Shown: one piece after another, positions 19,133 through 27,475 of the stretch
Layout: the number at the start of each line of letters is the position of its first letter
How positions within the stretch are numbered: the first letter of the stretch is position 1
Source: Candidatus Adamsella avium
GTDB lineage: Bacteria; Cyanobacteriota; Vampirovibrionia; Gastranaerophilales; CAJFVJ01
Length of the DNA: 64,000 bases
Reading direction: 5' to 3'
Assembly: GCA_904420445.1 (NCBI GenBank)
Contig: CAJFVJ010000002.1
Span: 1 to 64,000, forward strand
Notes under the pieces: generated by a model
What the model was told of the DNA's origin: nothing
What the model saw: the letters and a program-made list of their open reading frames with translations, nothing else
Database searches by the model: none
Program-made: the position numbers and the translations under genes

Positions 19133-20431
19133 TTATTTTGTTACATAGTTAACTTTATTATTTTCAACCAAAAAGTCGATTATATTTTGGCTGATAAGTT
19201 GTTGGATGAGAGATTGAAGAATCTGCGGATTCTTTGACATTTGATTGTAAACGGTCTTTTCATCAGTGTTGTACATCTTAGCCATTTCAGAAACTTTCTT
19301 TTCAATCGCATCATCTTCAAGTTTGATATTTTCGACTTTTGAGATGTGTTCGAGAACCAGAGAATTTTTAATTCTTTTTTGCGCTTCTTCTCTAAGGTTG
19401 TTCCAGATGTTTTCCTGTCCTTGCAAATCAAGGAATTGTTCCCAGGATGTGCCGTTTGCTGTGACTTTGTTTTTGATGTCTTCCATAAGAAGTTTTGCTT
19501 CTCTGTTTATCATTGAATCCGGAATATCAACCTGTGCGTTTTCAATAATTGTTTCAAGAATTTTATTTTGAGCTCTGTTTTTATTTTCCATTTCTTCATG
19601 TCTTTTGAGATAAGATTCTATATCTTTTTTCAGCTCGTCGACTGTTTGGAAGGGACCTACTTTTTGAGCGAGCTCATCAGTAATTTCAGGAACATTTTTT
19701 TGTTTTATTTCATTAATTTTAATTTTGAAAACGGCAGGTTTGCCTTTGAGTGTTTCGTCGTGGTAATTTTCAGGGAATGTGACATTGATGTCAAATTCTT
19801 CGCCTGCAGCATGCCCGACCAGTTGAGGAGCAAATCCTTCGATAAAGTTGCTGTGTTCCAAATCGAGAGAATAATTTTTTGCGCTTCCGCCTTTAATCGG
19901 TTCTCCGTCAACTGTTCCGTCAAAATCGATTACGACGATATCTTTATCGGTAGAGTTTCTGTCAGTAACTGTTTCTGTTGTTATAAATCTCTGAGCGAGA
20001 TTTGAGAGTTCTTTTTCAACAGCGTCGTCAGGAGTTGTATATTTTTCGACGTCTACTGAAATATCTTTATATTTATCAATTTTTACATCCGGTTTGAGTT
20101 CAATTTTGGCTATGATATTAGCCGGTTTGCCTACTTCGTAGTCAAATGATTCGACATAGGGTTCTGATGCAACGTTGAATTTATTTTCGCTGATTACATT
20201 GGCAAAAATATTCGGGAGCATTCTGTTGAGGGCTTCTCTTTTGATTCTGCCGATGCCGACGTGTTTTTCGACAACGTTTCTAGGTGCTTTTCCTCTTCTG
20301 AACCCTGGGATGTTTACTGATTCGCTGACTTTTTTGCAAGTTTTGCTGTATTCTTGCGAAGCTGTTTCAGCATCTACTGTGATATCAAGTTTTACAGTGT
20401 TATTTTCCTGTTTTTCGATTTTTACGTCCAT
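19133..20431 (-). CDS. tig: Trigger factor
   Basis: 432 residues. This ribosome-bound chaperone has the ribosome-docking signature GFRRGKAPR near residues 43-51, an FKBP-type isomerase domain (about 155-245, with VVIDFDGTVDGEPI and FAPQLVGHAAGEEF) and a long helical C-terminal chaperone region. The start is preceded by a purine-rich GAAAGAGAG. It leads the tig-clpP-clpX run; the 56-base gap before clpP allows co-transcription. Confidence 0.96.
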   Translation of the reverse strand: MDVKIEKQENNTVKLDITVDAETASQEYSKTCKKVSESVNIPGFRRGKAPRNVVEKHVGIGRIKREALNRMLPNIFANVISENKFNVASEPYVESFDYEVGKPANIIAKIELKPDVKIDKYKDISVDVEKYTTPDDAVEKELSNLAQRFITTETVTDRNSTDKDIVVIDFDGTVDGEPIKGGSAKNYSLDLEHSNFIEGFAPQLVGHAAGEEFDINVTFPENYHDETLKGKPAVFKIKINEIKQKNVPEITDELAQKVGPFQTVDELKKDIESYLKRHEEMENKNRAQNKILETIIENAQVDIPDSMINREAKLLMEDIKNKVTANGTSWEQFLDLQGQENIWNNLREEAQKRIKNSLVLEHISKVENIKLEDDAIEKKVSEMAKMYNTDEKTVYNQMSKNPQILQSLIQQLISQNIIDFLVENNKVNYVTK

Positions 20432-20484
20432 ATTTCTCTCTTTCTTATTTAAAAATATATAGTTATACTCATGTTATCTTGAGC

Positions 20485-20513
20485 ATTATAAAACAAATAT
20501 ATTTATATTTAAA
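20485..20513 (-). promoter_or_regulatory. Candidate promoter of tig
   Basis: On the minus strand TTTAAA (20513-20508), 17-base spacer, TATAAT (20490-20485), about 54 bases before the tig ATG. The -35 element is weak. Confidence 0.45.
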
Positions 20514-20585
20514 CTATTTTTTGAAAAAATTTGAAAGCCTTTATTTTTATAAAATTTGCATTATAAGAAAAAATTTATTTTTTAT

Positions 20586-20616
20586 TTGCAGAGTTTGTTC
20601 ATGCTTATATTATAAT
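20586..20616 (+). promoter_or_regulatory. Candidate hydE promoter at the start codon
   Basis: TTGCAG (20586-20591) and TATAAT (20611-20616) with a long 19-base spacer. The -10 box ends only eight bases before the hydE ATG and no Shine-Dalgarno sequence is seen, so a leaderless or near-leaderless mRNA is possible. Confidence 0.4.
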
Positions 20617-20624
20617 TTTTTATT

Positions 20625-21653
20625 ATGAACAAAATTGTCAGAAAAATAGAAAAACAACATAATCTTTCTTTAGAAGAGCTTGTTCTGCTTATCGGAAATG
20701 ACTGTTATGATAAAGATTTGTTTGAAGCAGCCGATAGGGTGAGGCAAAAATATGTCGGCGATTGTGTTCATCTAAGAGGCTTGATAGAGTTTTCGAATGT
20801 GTGTTCTAGGAGTTGTTTTTATTGCGGACTCCGGTGTGAAAACAGGAATGTTAACAGATACAGCCTTGGAGCTGATGAAATAATTTCTCTTGCAGGCATG
20901 GCAAAAAAACTCGGGTATAAGACGGTTGTGCTGCAATCAGGGGAGTCATCTGTTTATTCTGTTGATAAAATGGTTTATATATTGAGAGAGATAAAGAAAT
21001 TTGATTTAGCGATAACTCTTAGCATAGGAGAGAAGAGTTATGAGGAGTATAAGAAGTTCAAGGAGGCGGGGGCTGACAGGTTTTTGCTCAGAATAGAAAC
21101 AACAGATACCGCACTTTATAAGGCATTGCATCCAGGGATGGATTTTTCAAACAGGGTGAGATGTTTGAAAGATTTGAAAACGTTAGGCTATGAGGTCGGC
21201 ACGGGATGTCTTGTCGGTTTGCCTTCGCAGACTCCTCTGTCTTTAGCAAGAGATTTATTGTTTTTCAGGGAAATAGGTGCTGATATGATAGGGCTTGGAC
21301 CGTTTATTCCGAATCCTGATACTCCTTTGTCGTCAGAGAGGGGCGGAACTTTTGAGAAGGCTCGAAAGATTATGGCTCTTGTTCGGCTGCTTATGCCTGA
21401 TATAAATATTCCCGCAACAACAGCGATGGAAACATTAAGTCCTGACGGCCGCATGCTTGCACTGCAAAGCGGGGCTAACGTTGTTATGCCGAATGTAACA
21501 GATTTGGTGCATAAAAAATATTACAATTTGTACCCCGGGAAAAGCGGAGAGGATACACCTGCTGATTATGTCAAAAGAGCGCTTGAAGAGAAAATAGAAG
21601 GCATAGGACGATTTGTATCGAAGGACTTTGGTTTTCGCAAGAAAAATATGTAA
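20625..21653 (+). CDS. hydE: [FeFe]-hydrogenase maturase, radical SAM
   Basis: 342 residues, BioB-like. HydE works with HydF and HydG to build the 2Fe subcluster of the H-cluster. The radical-SAM cysteines are Cys60, Cys64 and Cys67 (CSRSCFYCGLR). The GLPSQTP, PFIPNPDTPL and ATTAMETLSPDGR words are strongly HydE-like rather than BioB-like. Its client is probably the monomeric hydrogenase at 53914-55386; hydF and hydG are not in the window. The gene is divergent from tig. The stop codon abuts repeat copy B, and no Shine-Dalgarno sequence is visible. Confidence 0.9.
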   Translation: MNKIVRKIEKQHNLSLEELVLLIGNDCYDKDLFEAADRVRQKYVGDCVHLRGLIEFSNVCSRSCFYCGLRCENRNVNRYSLGADEIISLAGMAKKLGYKTVVLQSGESSVYSVDKMVYILREIKKFDLAITLSIGEKSYEEYKKFKEAGADRFLLRIETTDTALYKALHPGMDFSNRVRCLKDLKTLGYEVGTGCLVGLPSQTPLSLARDLLFFREIGADMIGLGPFIPNPDTPLSSERGGTFEKARKIMALVRLLMPDINIPATTAMETLSPDGRMLALQSGANVVMPNVTDLVHKKYYNLYPGKSGEDTPADYVKRALEEKIEGIGRFVSKDFGFRKKNM

Positions 21654-21794
21654 CTTATATAGCAAATTCCACAGATACTATTAAAAGTCTGTCATTCTGA
21701 GGGGGGCAGAAGAATCCTTTTTGTTTAGATACTTCGCTAACGCTCAGTATGACGTTGTTTTGGAAATTTTTGGAGGAATTTGCTATATAAATCC
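21654..21794 (+). repeat. MITE-like repeat, copy B
   Basis: About 140 bp starting one base after the hydE stop. The ends are inverted repeats (ACTTATATAGCAAATTCC and GGAATTTGCTATATAAAT). Inside are GTCATTCTGAG with AGAAGAATCC, then in inverted sense GATACTTCGCTAACGCTCAG and TATGACG. The RNA would fold into one long nested hairpin. Confidence 0.85.
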
Positions 21795-21803
21795 CAAAAA
21801 TAT

Positions 21804-21834
21804 TTGATTGCCCGATTTTTTTGTTTGGTATAAT
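21804..21834 (+). promoter_or_regulatory. Extended -10 promoter of tRNA-Leu
   Basis: TTGATT (21804-21809) and TATAAT (21829-21834) with a 19-base spacer compensated by an extended -10 TGG. The start would lie about 24 bases before the mature tRNA. Confidence 0.6.
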
Positions 21835-21864
21835 ATTTTGTATGTTGAAAAGTAAATATTTTAT

Positions 21865-21945
21865 GTCGATGTGGCGAAATGGTAGACGCGCATGTTTCAG
21901 GAGCATGTGAAGAGATTCATGAGGGTTCGAGTCCCTCCATCGACA
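21865..21945 (+). tRNA. tRNA-Leu (CAG)
   Basis: 81 bases. Acceptor arms GTCGATG (21865-21871) and CATCGAC (21938-21944) pair fully, with discriminator A. The anticodon stem CATGT/GCATG holds loop TTCAGGA with anticodon CAG (21898-21900). The variable arm (TGAA...TTCA) is of type II, and the T arm GAGGG/CCCTC encloses TTCGAGT. CCA is not encoded. Confidence 0.95.
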
Positions 21946-22098
21946 TTTTTCAAAAAAGACTTTTTTAAAGTTTTTTATATATGGGCAGAATTTTGCAAGG
22001 AAAATTCTTGTTTAAATTATTTGCGCCTAGAACAGTTTCGCATCTTGTGGCACCATAAAGTTAAGAGCGGTGTGATTATTTTACATTAGATTAACAAA

Positions 22099-22635
22099 CT
22101 ATATTAAAAATTCTTTTGGATATTCAACTTTGGCATTGAGCAAAGAGTTTTTCTCTTGAAGATTTACAGCCATAAAATACTCTTGAGGAACATCAAAAGG
22201 AGATATAATATTAAACTCCGTTGAGGGTTTATACCCAAAACGTGAATAGTATTTTGGACTTCCTAATAAAATGGAATATTCAAATCCCATTTCCTTTGCT
22301 ATTTTATGTCCCGTTTTGATTAGCAGGCTACCGATACCCTGTTTCTGAAACGGTGTTGCAACAGTTAAAGGAGCCAGAGCGAGTTGTGTTGTTTCCCCAA
22401 CCTTAAGCTTGGTAAACAGAATATGACCTACTATTTTTTTATCTAATACAGCGACAAGAGAAAGTTCTGGAATAAATGCTTCACTTGTTCTTAACTTTTC
22501 AACAAGGTTATGTTCATTTCCATCAGAATGCTCTGCCTGTTTGAAAGTATCCTTTATTAGATTGTAGACATATGCTCTATCTTTTTCCGTTTCCTGTCGA
22601 ATTATAATCTTTTTCACGACATATTTTTCTTTCAT
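22099..22635 (-). CDS. GNAT-family N-acetyltransferase (YhbS-like)
   Basis: 178 residues from the ATG at 22635; a TTG ten codons upstream also keeps frame. Neither has a clear Shine-Dalgarno sequence. The GNAT fold is seen from IIIRQETEKDRAYVYNLI through LAPLTVATPFQKQGIGSLLI, which carries the acetyl-CoA loop (Q-x2-G-x-G), to GSPKYYSRFGYKP. The GSPKYY-RFGY word is typical of the YhbS/COG3153 group. The substrate is unknown. It lies alone after tRNA-Leu on the opposite strand. Confidence 0.85.
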   Translation of the reverse strand: MKEKYVVKKIIIRQETEKDRAYVYNLIKDTFKQAEHSDGNEHNLVEKLRTSEAFIPELSLVAVLDKKIVGHILFTKLKVGETTQLALAPLTVATPFQKQGIGSLLIKTGHKIAKEMGFEYSILLGSPKYYSRFGYKPSTEFNIISPFDVPQEYFMAVNLQEKNSLLNAKVEYPKEFLI

Positions 22636-22744
22636 TTTAATCAATATTACCATAAACAATTTCAAACATCTGTTTCAATCGTTTGTTATAATATTTATTC
22701 TGCTGGTTAGAATGTTTTATCAGATATAATTTTTGTCAAAAAGT

Positions 22745-23002
22745 TTAGTATTTATCCGTTTTGGTTATTATTGTGGTATTTGATAATTTTGCAAAAAGAT
22801 TTTGCAGTGCTTCAAGTATATTTTCTCCGCTAGAGGAGCAGTCTGAGATAAGTTCATTTTTTCCGCTGAGGGTGACGATGTCTTGTCCTTGTTTGCCCTT
22901 TCCGTTGTAAATAACTTCAAATCCGCTTTTCTGAAGTTTCTTGAGGTTTGCTTGAACTTCTTCCGGTTTAAGTTTCGGGATATGTATGCTTATGTTGTTC
23001 AT
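22745..23002 (-). CDS. Small hypothetical protein
   Basis: 85 residues from the ATG at 23002; a GTG at 23029 would add nine residues, and neither has a good Shine-Dalgarno sequence. The pattern is beta-alpha-beta: ISIHIPKLKPEEVQANLKKL, then GFEVIYNGKG, DIVTLSG, then a C-terminal helix ILEALQNLFAKL. No signal peptide or membrane segment. I do not recognise a family. Composition and the regular pattern support it as a real gene, but the short length leaves doubt. Confidence 0.5.
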   Translation of the reverse strand: MNNISIHIPKLKPEEVQANLKKLQKSGFEVIYNGKGKQGQDIVTLSGKNELISDCSSSGENILEALQNLFAKLSNTTIITKTDKY

Positions 23003-23100
23003 AGAGTTGTTTCTTTTTTCTTCAATCACTATTTTATTTAATGATAAAAATTTTGCATATGTGATAAAAAAAGATAATTTATTTACAATGTTTAATTAAA

Positions 23101-23131
23101 AAAAGACTGCCGATAAAATCGGCAGTCTTTT
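23101..23131 (-). terminator. Terminator of the iron alcohol dehydrogenase gene
   Basis: A perfect 14-base stem (23101-23114 with 23118-23131) with a three-base loop and a U-run on the minus strand, 15 bases after the stop codon. Confidence 0.9.
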
Positions 23132-23145
23132 GGTGATTATTGACT

Positions 23146-24360
23146 TTATTTGTTGTAAGGAGTCAGAGATTCTGTATAGATAGCTCTGACAACTTCTTTT
23201 GTAGCTTCAACAGGTGCGATGCTCAACAAACCGTCAAGAGATGGTGTTGTGAAGGCAAGATTGACAAGTTTATCAACATCTTCTTCAGTAAATCCTTCGT
23301 CTTTGAGTTTTGTTTTGACACCCATATCTACGAGCCATTTTTCGACTTTTTTTGCTGCTTCATCAGCTGACGCAGGGTCATCAGAGAGTCCCGGGATTGC
23401 CGGTTCGAGGATATCTGCGAGTGTTTTTGCTTTCGCAGGATAAATATATTTGATTACAGCAGGGAGGATGATGCCGAGTCCCAAACCATGTGTCAATTGA
23501 GGTTTCATGCCGCTGAGAGGGTGTTCTAGAGCATGCGTGAAGTGCAGAAGTCCGTTATCAAAGCTTACACCGCCGAGCAACGAAGCATAAAGCAGATAAT
23601 ATCTCGCTTCGAGGTCATCAGGATTTTGGTTGATAATCGGAAGGTATTTAGCAACAAGTCTTATGCATTCTTTTGCTGTTGATATTGAATAAGGAGAGGC
23701 GACTTTTGATGTAGCTGCTTCAATTGAGTGGTTTACCGCATCGATTGATACATAAACAGTTTGCTCTTTTGAGAGTTTTGTCATTAATCCCGGGTCATCG
23801 ATTGCATAAGACGGGTAGATACAGTCGTAGGCAATAGCCGGTTTGTATTGAGTTTCAGGGATTGTGACAACTGCGAATCTGTCAACTTCCGTGCCTGTTC
23901 CGTGAGTGAGGTTGATAGCAACTATCGGAGCGGCTTTTTCTGGAATAAATTTGAATTCATAGACATCACGGCAAGAAACACCTTCGTTTGCGAGCAGGAT
24001 TGCTACACTTTTTGCTGTATCGATAGGAGAGCCTCCTCCGATACCCATGACAGCTGTTGCTCCGAAGTCTTTTGCCTGTTGAGCAGCCTCATCAACCTGG
24101 TCTGCTGTCGGGTTAGGAGTGACTTTTGCGTAGTTTGTATACCCGATGCCGTTTTCAATAAGCGCTTTTTCAACAACATCCCAGGCTCCTGTACTTTTAT
24201 AAGCGCCTCTTCCCGAGATTACGATTATTTTTTCAACACCTTTTGATTTCAAGTCTTTCAGAGCATCAGATATTTTGTTTATTGCTCCGACTCCAAAATA
24301 TACGTTCGGTTTTACCCTAAGTTCCTGTACTTGATAGATATCAATATCTTTTTCCCACAT
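23146..24360 (-). CDS. Iron-containing alcohol dehydrogenase (first)
   Basis: 404 residues. It belongs to the Fe-ADH family, NAD(P)-dependent enzymes that interconvert aldehydes or ketones and alcohols. The nucleotide-binding region shows GIGGGSPIDTAKSVA; the iron ligands fall in SIDAVNHSIEA (Asp, His), FTHALEHPLSG (His) and LTHGLGLGIILP (His). The likely role is disposal of reducing power during fermentation; the exact substrate cannot be read. It shares little beyond family features with the second one at 34291. Confidence 0.92.
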   Translation of the reverse strand: MWEKDIDIYQVQELRVKPNVYFGVGAINKISDALKDLKSKGVEKIIVISGRGAYKSTGAWDVVEKALIENGIGYTNYAKVTPNPTADQVDEAAQQAKDFGATAVMGIGGGSPIDTAKSVAILLANEGVSCRDVYEFKFIPEKAAPIVAINLTHGTGTEVDRFAVVTIPETQYKPAIAYDCIYPSYAIDDPGLMTKLSKEQTVYVSIDAVNHSIEAATSKVASPYSISTAKECIRLVAKYLPIINQNPDDLEARYYLLYASLLGGVSFDNGLLHFTHALEHPLSGMKPQLTHGLGLGIILPAVIKYIYPAKAKTLADILEPAIPGLSDDPASADEAAKKVEKWLVDMGVKTKLKDEGFTEEDVDKLVNLAFTTPSLDGLLSIAPVEATKEVVRAIYTESLTPYNK

Positions 24361-24421
24361 AGTATGTGTCCTCTAATAAACTGTTACCCACGCAATAATT
24401 ATATAATAATTTGAACTAAAT

Positions 24422-24814
24422 TTACAGTTTGAATCCTTTTTGAATAAGTTCGATTGAATTGCCGTCAGGGTCGTTTATGAAAGCGACTCTGGTTCCGTTT
24501 TTGCCTAATACAAAAGGTTTTTGAATATAATCAAGTCCGTAGTTATTCAGTTTTTTTGTGAACTCATCAAAGTCTTTGACTTCGAAAGCAAGGTGCCCGA
24601 ACGTTTCTCCAATATTGTAAGGATGTTGAGGTTTTTCGTCTTCTTTAACAATTTCGAGCTGGGTATAACCTTCTTTATCAGATAGGTAGTAGAGGGTGAA
24701 CTTTAGATCAGGTGCGTATTTTTCTTTTACGATTTCCATATCCATCAATTCAGTATAAAACTTGAGCGATTTTTCGATGTCATAAGCTTTTATCATTGTG
24801 TGCAAAAACTTCAT
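24422..24814 (-). CDS. gloA: Glyoxalase I-like (VOC) protein
   Basis: 130 residues with two beta-alpha-beta-beta-beta modules of the VOC fold. The N terminus FLHTMIKAYDIEKSLKFYTE and the second module GHLAFEVKDFDEFTKKL match lactoylglutathione lyases; putative metal ligands are His5, Glu in QLEIV, His in GHLAF and Glu in SIELIQ. It would detoxify methylglyoxal, but the class also holds isomerases and resistance proteins, so the substrate is uncertain. It lies 61 bases ahead of the alcohol dehydrogenase, same direction. Confidence 0.8.
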   Translation of the reverse strand: MKFLHTMIKAYDIEKSLKFYTELMDMEIVKEKYAPDLKFTLYYLSDKEGYTQLEIVKEDEKPQHPYNIGETFGHLAFEVKDFDEFTKKLNNYGLDYIQKPFVLGKNGTRVAFINDPDGNSIELIQKGFKL

Positions 24815-24921
24815 ATAAAAACTCCTTGTTCTGTCTATTATTAGGGATGATAGTCAAAAAAAACATTGTTGTAAATGTGGTGATTTTTTTGTTGTTATGA
24901 TAACATTGCGTTAAGGAGATT

Positions 24922-24942
24922 ATGAACGGCAGGCGGTTATGA
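24922..24942 (+). promoter_or_regulatory. Possible six-codon leader ORF
   Basis: ATG AAC GGC AGG CGG TTA TGA with AAGGAG seven bases upstream; its stop overlaps the next gene's start as ATGA. The stronger Shine-Dalgarno sequence belongs to this leader, not to the gene at 24939. Translation of the leader could deliver ribosomes to the downstream start. Confidence 0.35.
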
Positions 24943-26105
24943 AAAATTTTTGTTTGATGATTCTTTTGTTATTGTTTTCTTTTTCGGCTGCATATGCTGA
25001 TGAGGCTGATGTGGCAAAAGAGGGGAAGAATATAGTTTTTATTTATATGAACGGTTCAAATACGAACTGCGAGAAATCAAAGAACGGATTTTTGGAAGAT
25101 GTTCAGGAATTTCATCCTTTTTTGAAGAGTGCATTTGAGTCAAATGAGTATGCAGTAAAGCATTTTTTGAAGGGGAATAAATTTTCAATCTCTCCGGAGC
25201 CTGTTGCATTCTACTGGGGAGATAAGAGTCAGAGCGAAGTCGGAAGACTTGATAAAGAACTCTTAATCTCGAGCATATTCAGTCCGAAGATAGCACAGAG
25301 CATCCGTGCGTTTTTTGCTCATTGCATGCATGATGCAATCTGGGTGCAGAAACCGCATAATATGAGCATGATAGCCTCTGATTTGCATGAGAAGATTAAA
25401 CATGAACGGGCAGCAGGCAACAGCGTGGTGCTTCTCGGGTATAGTGCGGGGAGTTTTATTACATATCAGTATATTTTCAACAAATTTCCTTATGTAGTTG
25501 ACCCGGGAACAATTTTTTTAAATTCGAATATCTCTGAAGAGAGCAAGGAGTTTATTAAAAACACGAAAGTAAATCCTACTTGCATTGAGGCGCTTGTTGA
25601 TTCAAATCTTGTTGTTGTAAGTGCAAACGGTCGTGTTGTGCCTGTTGAGAATGAAAAAATGTTGAAGGAAAAATATTTGTCGCTAGACAAACAAACAGAG
25701 TGTTCTTGTGCTTCTTCAGATGATATAAGAGGGATTATTAACTTTGGAAGCCCGCTTGTTTTATTTTATTCAGATATAAGCAGCAATGATTTTGATTTGA
25801 GTGTGTATAATAAATTGTTGTATGAGTATATCATAGAACATGATTTTTTCTGGATAACGACAAACTACAGGGAAGACCCTCTCGGATTTCCAACAGCTAC
25901 GAATTTGGATGTTGACGGTATATCGAAAATTTTGGGGCTTGAAATTTCGCCAAGACAGGGATTTTTGTTTGACCGTTCTGATTTGAAGAGCAGGCGGACT
26001 TTTATGGGAGCGCATCTTTCTTATTGGAAGAATGCCAAAAAACTTTCAAAAGATATGGTGAAAACATACGAAATAGGTCGAAGATATTATTATGGCGAAG
26101 AATAA
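24939..26105 (+). CDS. Secreted alpha/beta-hydrolase-like protein
   Basis: 388 residues. A signal peptide (1-20, cleavage after AYA) is followed by NIVFIYMNGSNTNC, a strand and oxyanion-type turn, and the nucleophile elbow GYSAGS with Ser169. A later VVVSANGRVVPVENE could hold the acid, and HDFFWITTNY or GAHLSYW the histidine, but the triad is not secure. It is probably a periplasmic lipase or esterase-like enzyme. It overlaps the heptosyltransferase by 14 bases, so a cell-envelope role is plausible. No Pfam family can be named from sight. Confidence 0.7.
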   Translation: MKNFCLMILLLLFSFSAAYADEADVAKEGKNIVFIYMNGSNTNCEKSKNGFLEDVQEFHPFLKSAFESNEYAVKHFLKGNKFSISPEPVAFYWGDKSQSEVGRLDKELLISSIFSPKIAQSIRAFFAHCMHDAIWVQKPHNMSMIASDLHEKIKHERAAGNSVVLLGYSAGSFITYQYIFNKFPYVVDPGTIFLNSNISEESKEFIKNTKVNPTCIEALVDSNLVVVSANGRVVPVENEKMLKEKYLSLDKQTECSCASSDDIRGIINFGSPLVLFYSDISSNDFDLSVYNKLLYEYIIEHDFFWITTNYREDPLGFPTATNLDVDGISKILGLEISPRQGFLFDRSDLKSRRTFMGAHLSYWKNAKKLSKDMVKTYEIGRRYYYGEE

Positions 26106-27051
26106 GCAAAAGACTTTTGTTGTCATAAATCTTGCATATATCGGCGATGTTATGGTATGCAGCGCTTTATGCGAGGAGATAAAGAGGAATTACCCGGAGT
26201 CAAAGCTTATTTTTGTTACGAACAAAATTTCTGCTCAGGTTGCAGAGGGTATTCCTTCTGTTGATGAGGTAAGAGTTTTTGACAAGAAAAAAGAACACAG
26301 AGGATTGCTCGGGCTTTTGAAATTTGCTTCTGTATTCAAAGATGTGGATGTGTGCTTCCCGATTCATTCTTATGACAGAGGAAATCTGCTTGCTTTTTTG
26401 ACAGGGGCAAAAAGACGGATATCAAACAAGCAGGAGAAAAATCTTACCCGTTTTTTGCTTACTGATTGTTTGGATACAAATAGTGTTCATGTTCTTGACA
26501 GGACACTTGAACTGGTTGTGCCGATTACAGGCAAAAAGCCTGAATCATCAATGAATTATAAAGTAAAAGATGAGTGCGCCAAGCGAGCTTTTGATATGAT
26601 AAAAGAACAGGGTTATGATAAATATGACCTCGTTGCGCTTTGCACAAACACGAAAAATCCTGTAAAAGACTGGAATGCTAAAGATGCGGCGGAGTTTATA
26701 AGATTGGTAAATGAGAGCGGGAAGCGTGTTGTGTGGGTCGGAACATCAAATTCTTCTGAGATGGCAGAGGAAGTTAAGAATAATATCGGAGATGTCTTCT
26801 TGAATTTGATAAATAAGACAGATATTGCCTTGCTCGGCGGGGTTTTGAAAAATTGCAGAGCATTGGTAAGTGTTGATACGGGAACGATGCATATAGGTGT
26901 TGCAATGAAAATGCCTGTTGTGAGTTTGTTTTTTGTTCCGTTTCTTGTTGATGAATGGGCGCCTAGAGATGAATCATATACAAGAGTTATATTAAATGAA
27001 GACGGTATAAGCGCTTCATTGTGTTTTGAAAAGCTTAAAGAGCTGATTTAG
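26092..27051 (+). CDS. ADP-heptose:LPS heptosyltransferase-like GT9 enzyme
   Basis: 319 residues. Glycosyltransferase family 9 adds heptose from ADP-heptose to the LPS inner core on the cytosolic face. The N terminus has VVINLAYIGDVMVCSAL, the GDxL-like acceptor loop, and the C-terminal half has the donor-site region SVDTGTMHIGVAMKMPVVSLF, where the D-T-G-x-M-H-I word is the family signature. It starts inside the preceding hydrolase gene. The donor would come from RfaE2 (5963-6433). Which core position it serves cannot be told. Confidence 0.88.
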   Translation: MAKNKQKTFVVINLAYIGDVMVCSALCEEIKRNYPESKLIFVTNKISAQVAEGIPSVDEVRVFDKKKEHRGLLGLLKFASVFKDVDVCFPIHSYDRGNLLAFLTGAKRRISNKQEKNLTRFLLTDCLDTNSVHVLDRTLELVVPITGKKPESSMNYKVKDECAKRAFDMIKEQGYDKYDLVALCTNTKNPVKDWNAKDAAEFIRLVNESGKRVVWVGTSNSSEMAEEVKNNIGDVFLNLINKTDIALLGGVLKNCRALVSVDTGTMHIGVAMKMPVVSLFFVPFLVDEWAPRDESYTRVILNEDGISASLCFEKLKELI

Positions 27052-27074
27052 CTGGCTTATTTTATTATGATATG

Positions 27075-27103
27075 AAAAAGACCATATATTCTATGGTCTT
27101 TTT
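27075..27103. terminator. Bidirectional terminator
   Basis: Twelve-base perfect stem (27075-27086 with 27092-27103), five-base loop, A/T-runs on both sides. It separates the heptosyltransferase gene (+) from the small secreted-protein gene (-). Confidence 0.88.
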
Positions 27104-27121
27104 CTACGAATGAGAGGAAGT

Positions 27122-27475
27122 TTATTGTTTTTTTGTGTTGTCTTTCAGTTTGTTTATTTCCTTTTTGGTTCCCTGCTCTATGTCTTTGCCTGTTTGTAGA
27201 AGTTTTTTATCAGCTTGTTTCAAATCTTTTTTGACGTTTTTTTCTGCATTTTCCGCTGCGTTTTTGGTTTTTTGCTCGGCTTGTTTCAGGTCGTTTTTGA
27301 CGTTTTGAGAAAGAGGTTTCTTTGCTGATTGTGTTTGAGTTGCGCTCTTGGCTGTGTTAATCGGTACAAATACAGGCGGAGATTTTACCTCTACTATATC
27401 AGATGCCTCAGATACTAAAGATGAACAGGAAACAAATATTGCTGCTACGCACAGTGAAAATAACTTTTTTCTCAT
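27122..27475 (-). CDS. Small exported lysine-rich helical protein
   Basis: 117 residues. An N-terminal export signal (residues 1-~17) precedes VSCSS; Cys17 could be lipidated, although the -3 residue (Phe) is unusual for a lipobox, and cleavage after SEA is the alternative. Residues ~50-117 are a repetitive amphipathic helix of Lys/Asn/Gln/Glu heptad-like units (LKQAEQKTKNAAEN, VKKDLKQADKK), reminiscent of LEA-like or apolipoprotein-type repeats. Role unknown; a periplasmic lipoprotein or stress protein is possible. Confidence 0.65.
   Translation of the reverse strand: MRKKLFSLCVAAIFVSCSSLVSEASDIVEVKSPPVFVPINTAKSATQTQSAKKPLSQNVKNDLKQAEQKTKNAAENAEKNVKKDLKQADKKLLQTGKDIEQGTKKEINKLKDNTKKQ

Noticed and set aside
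21946-22098. Terminator or small gene after tRNA-Leu
   Set aside because: An A6/T6 stem is present but GC-poor, and no ORF with a start signal is found; left unannotated.
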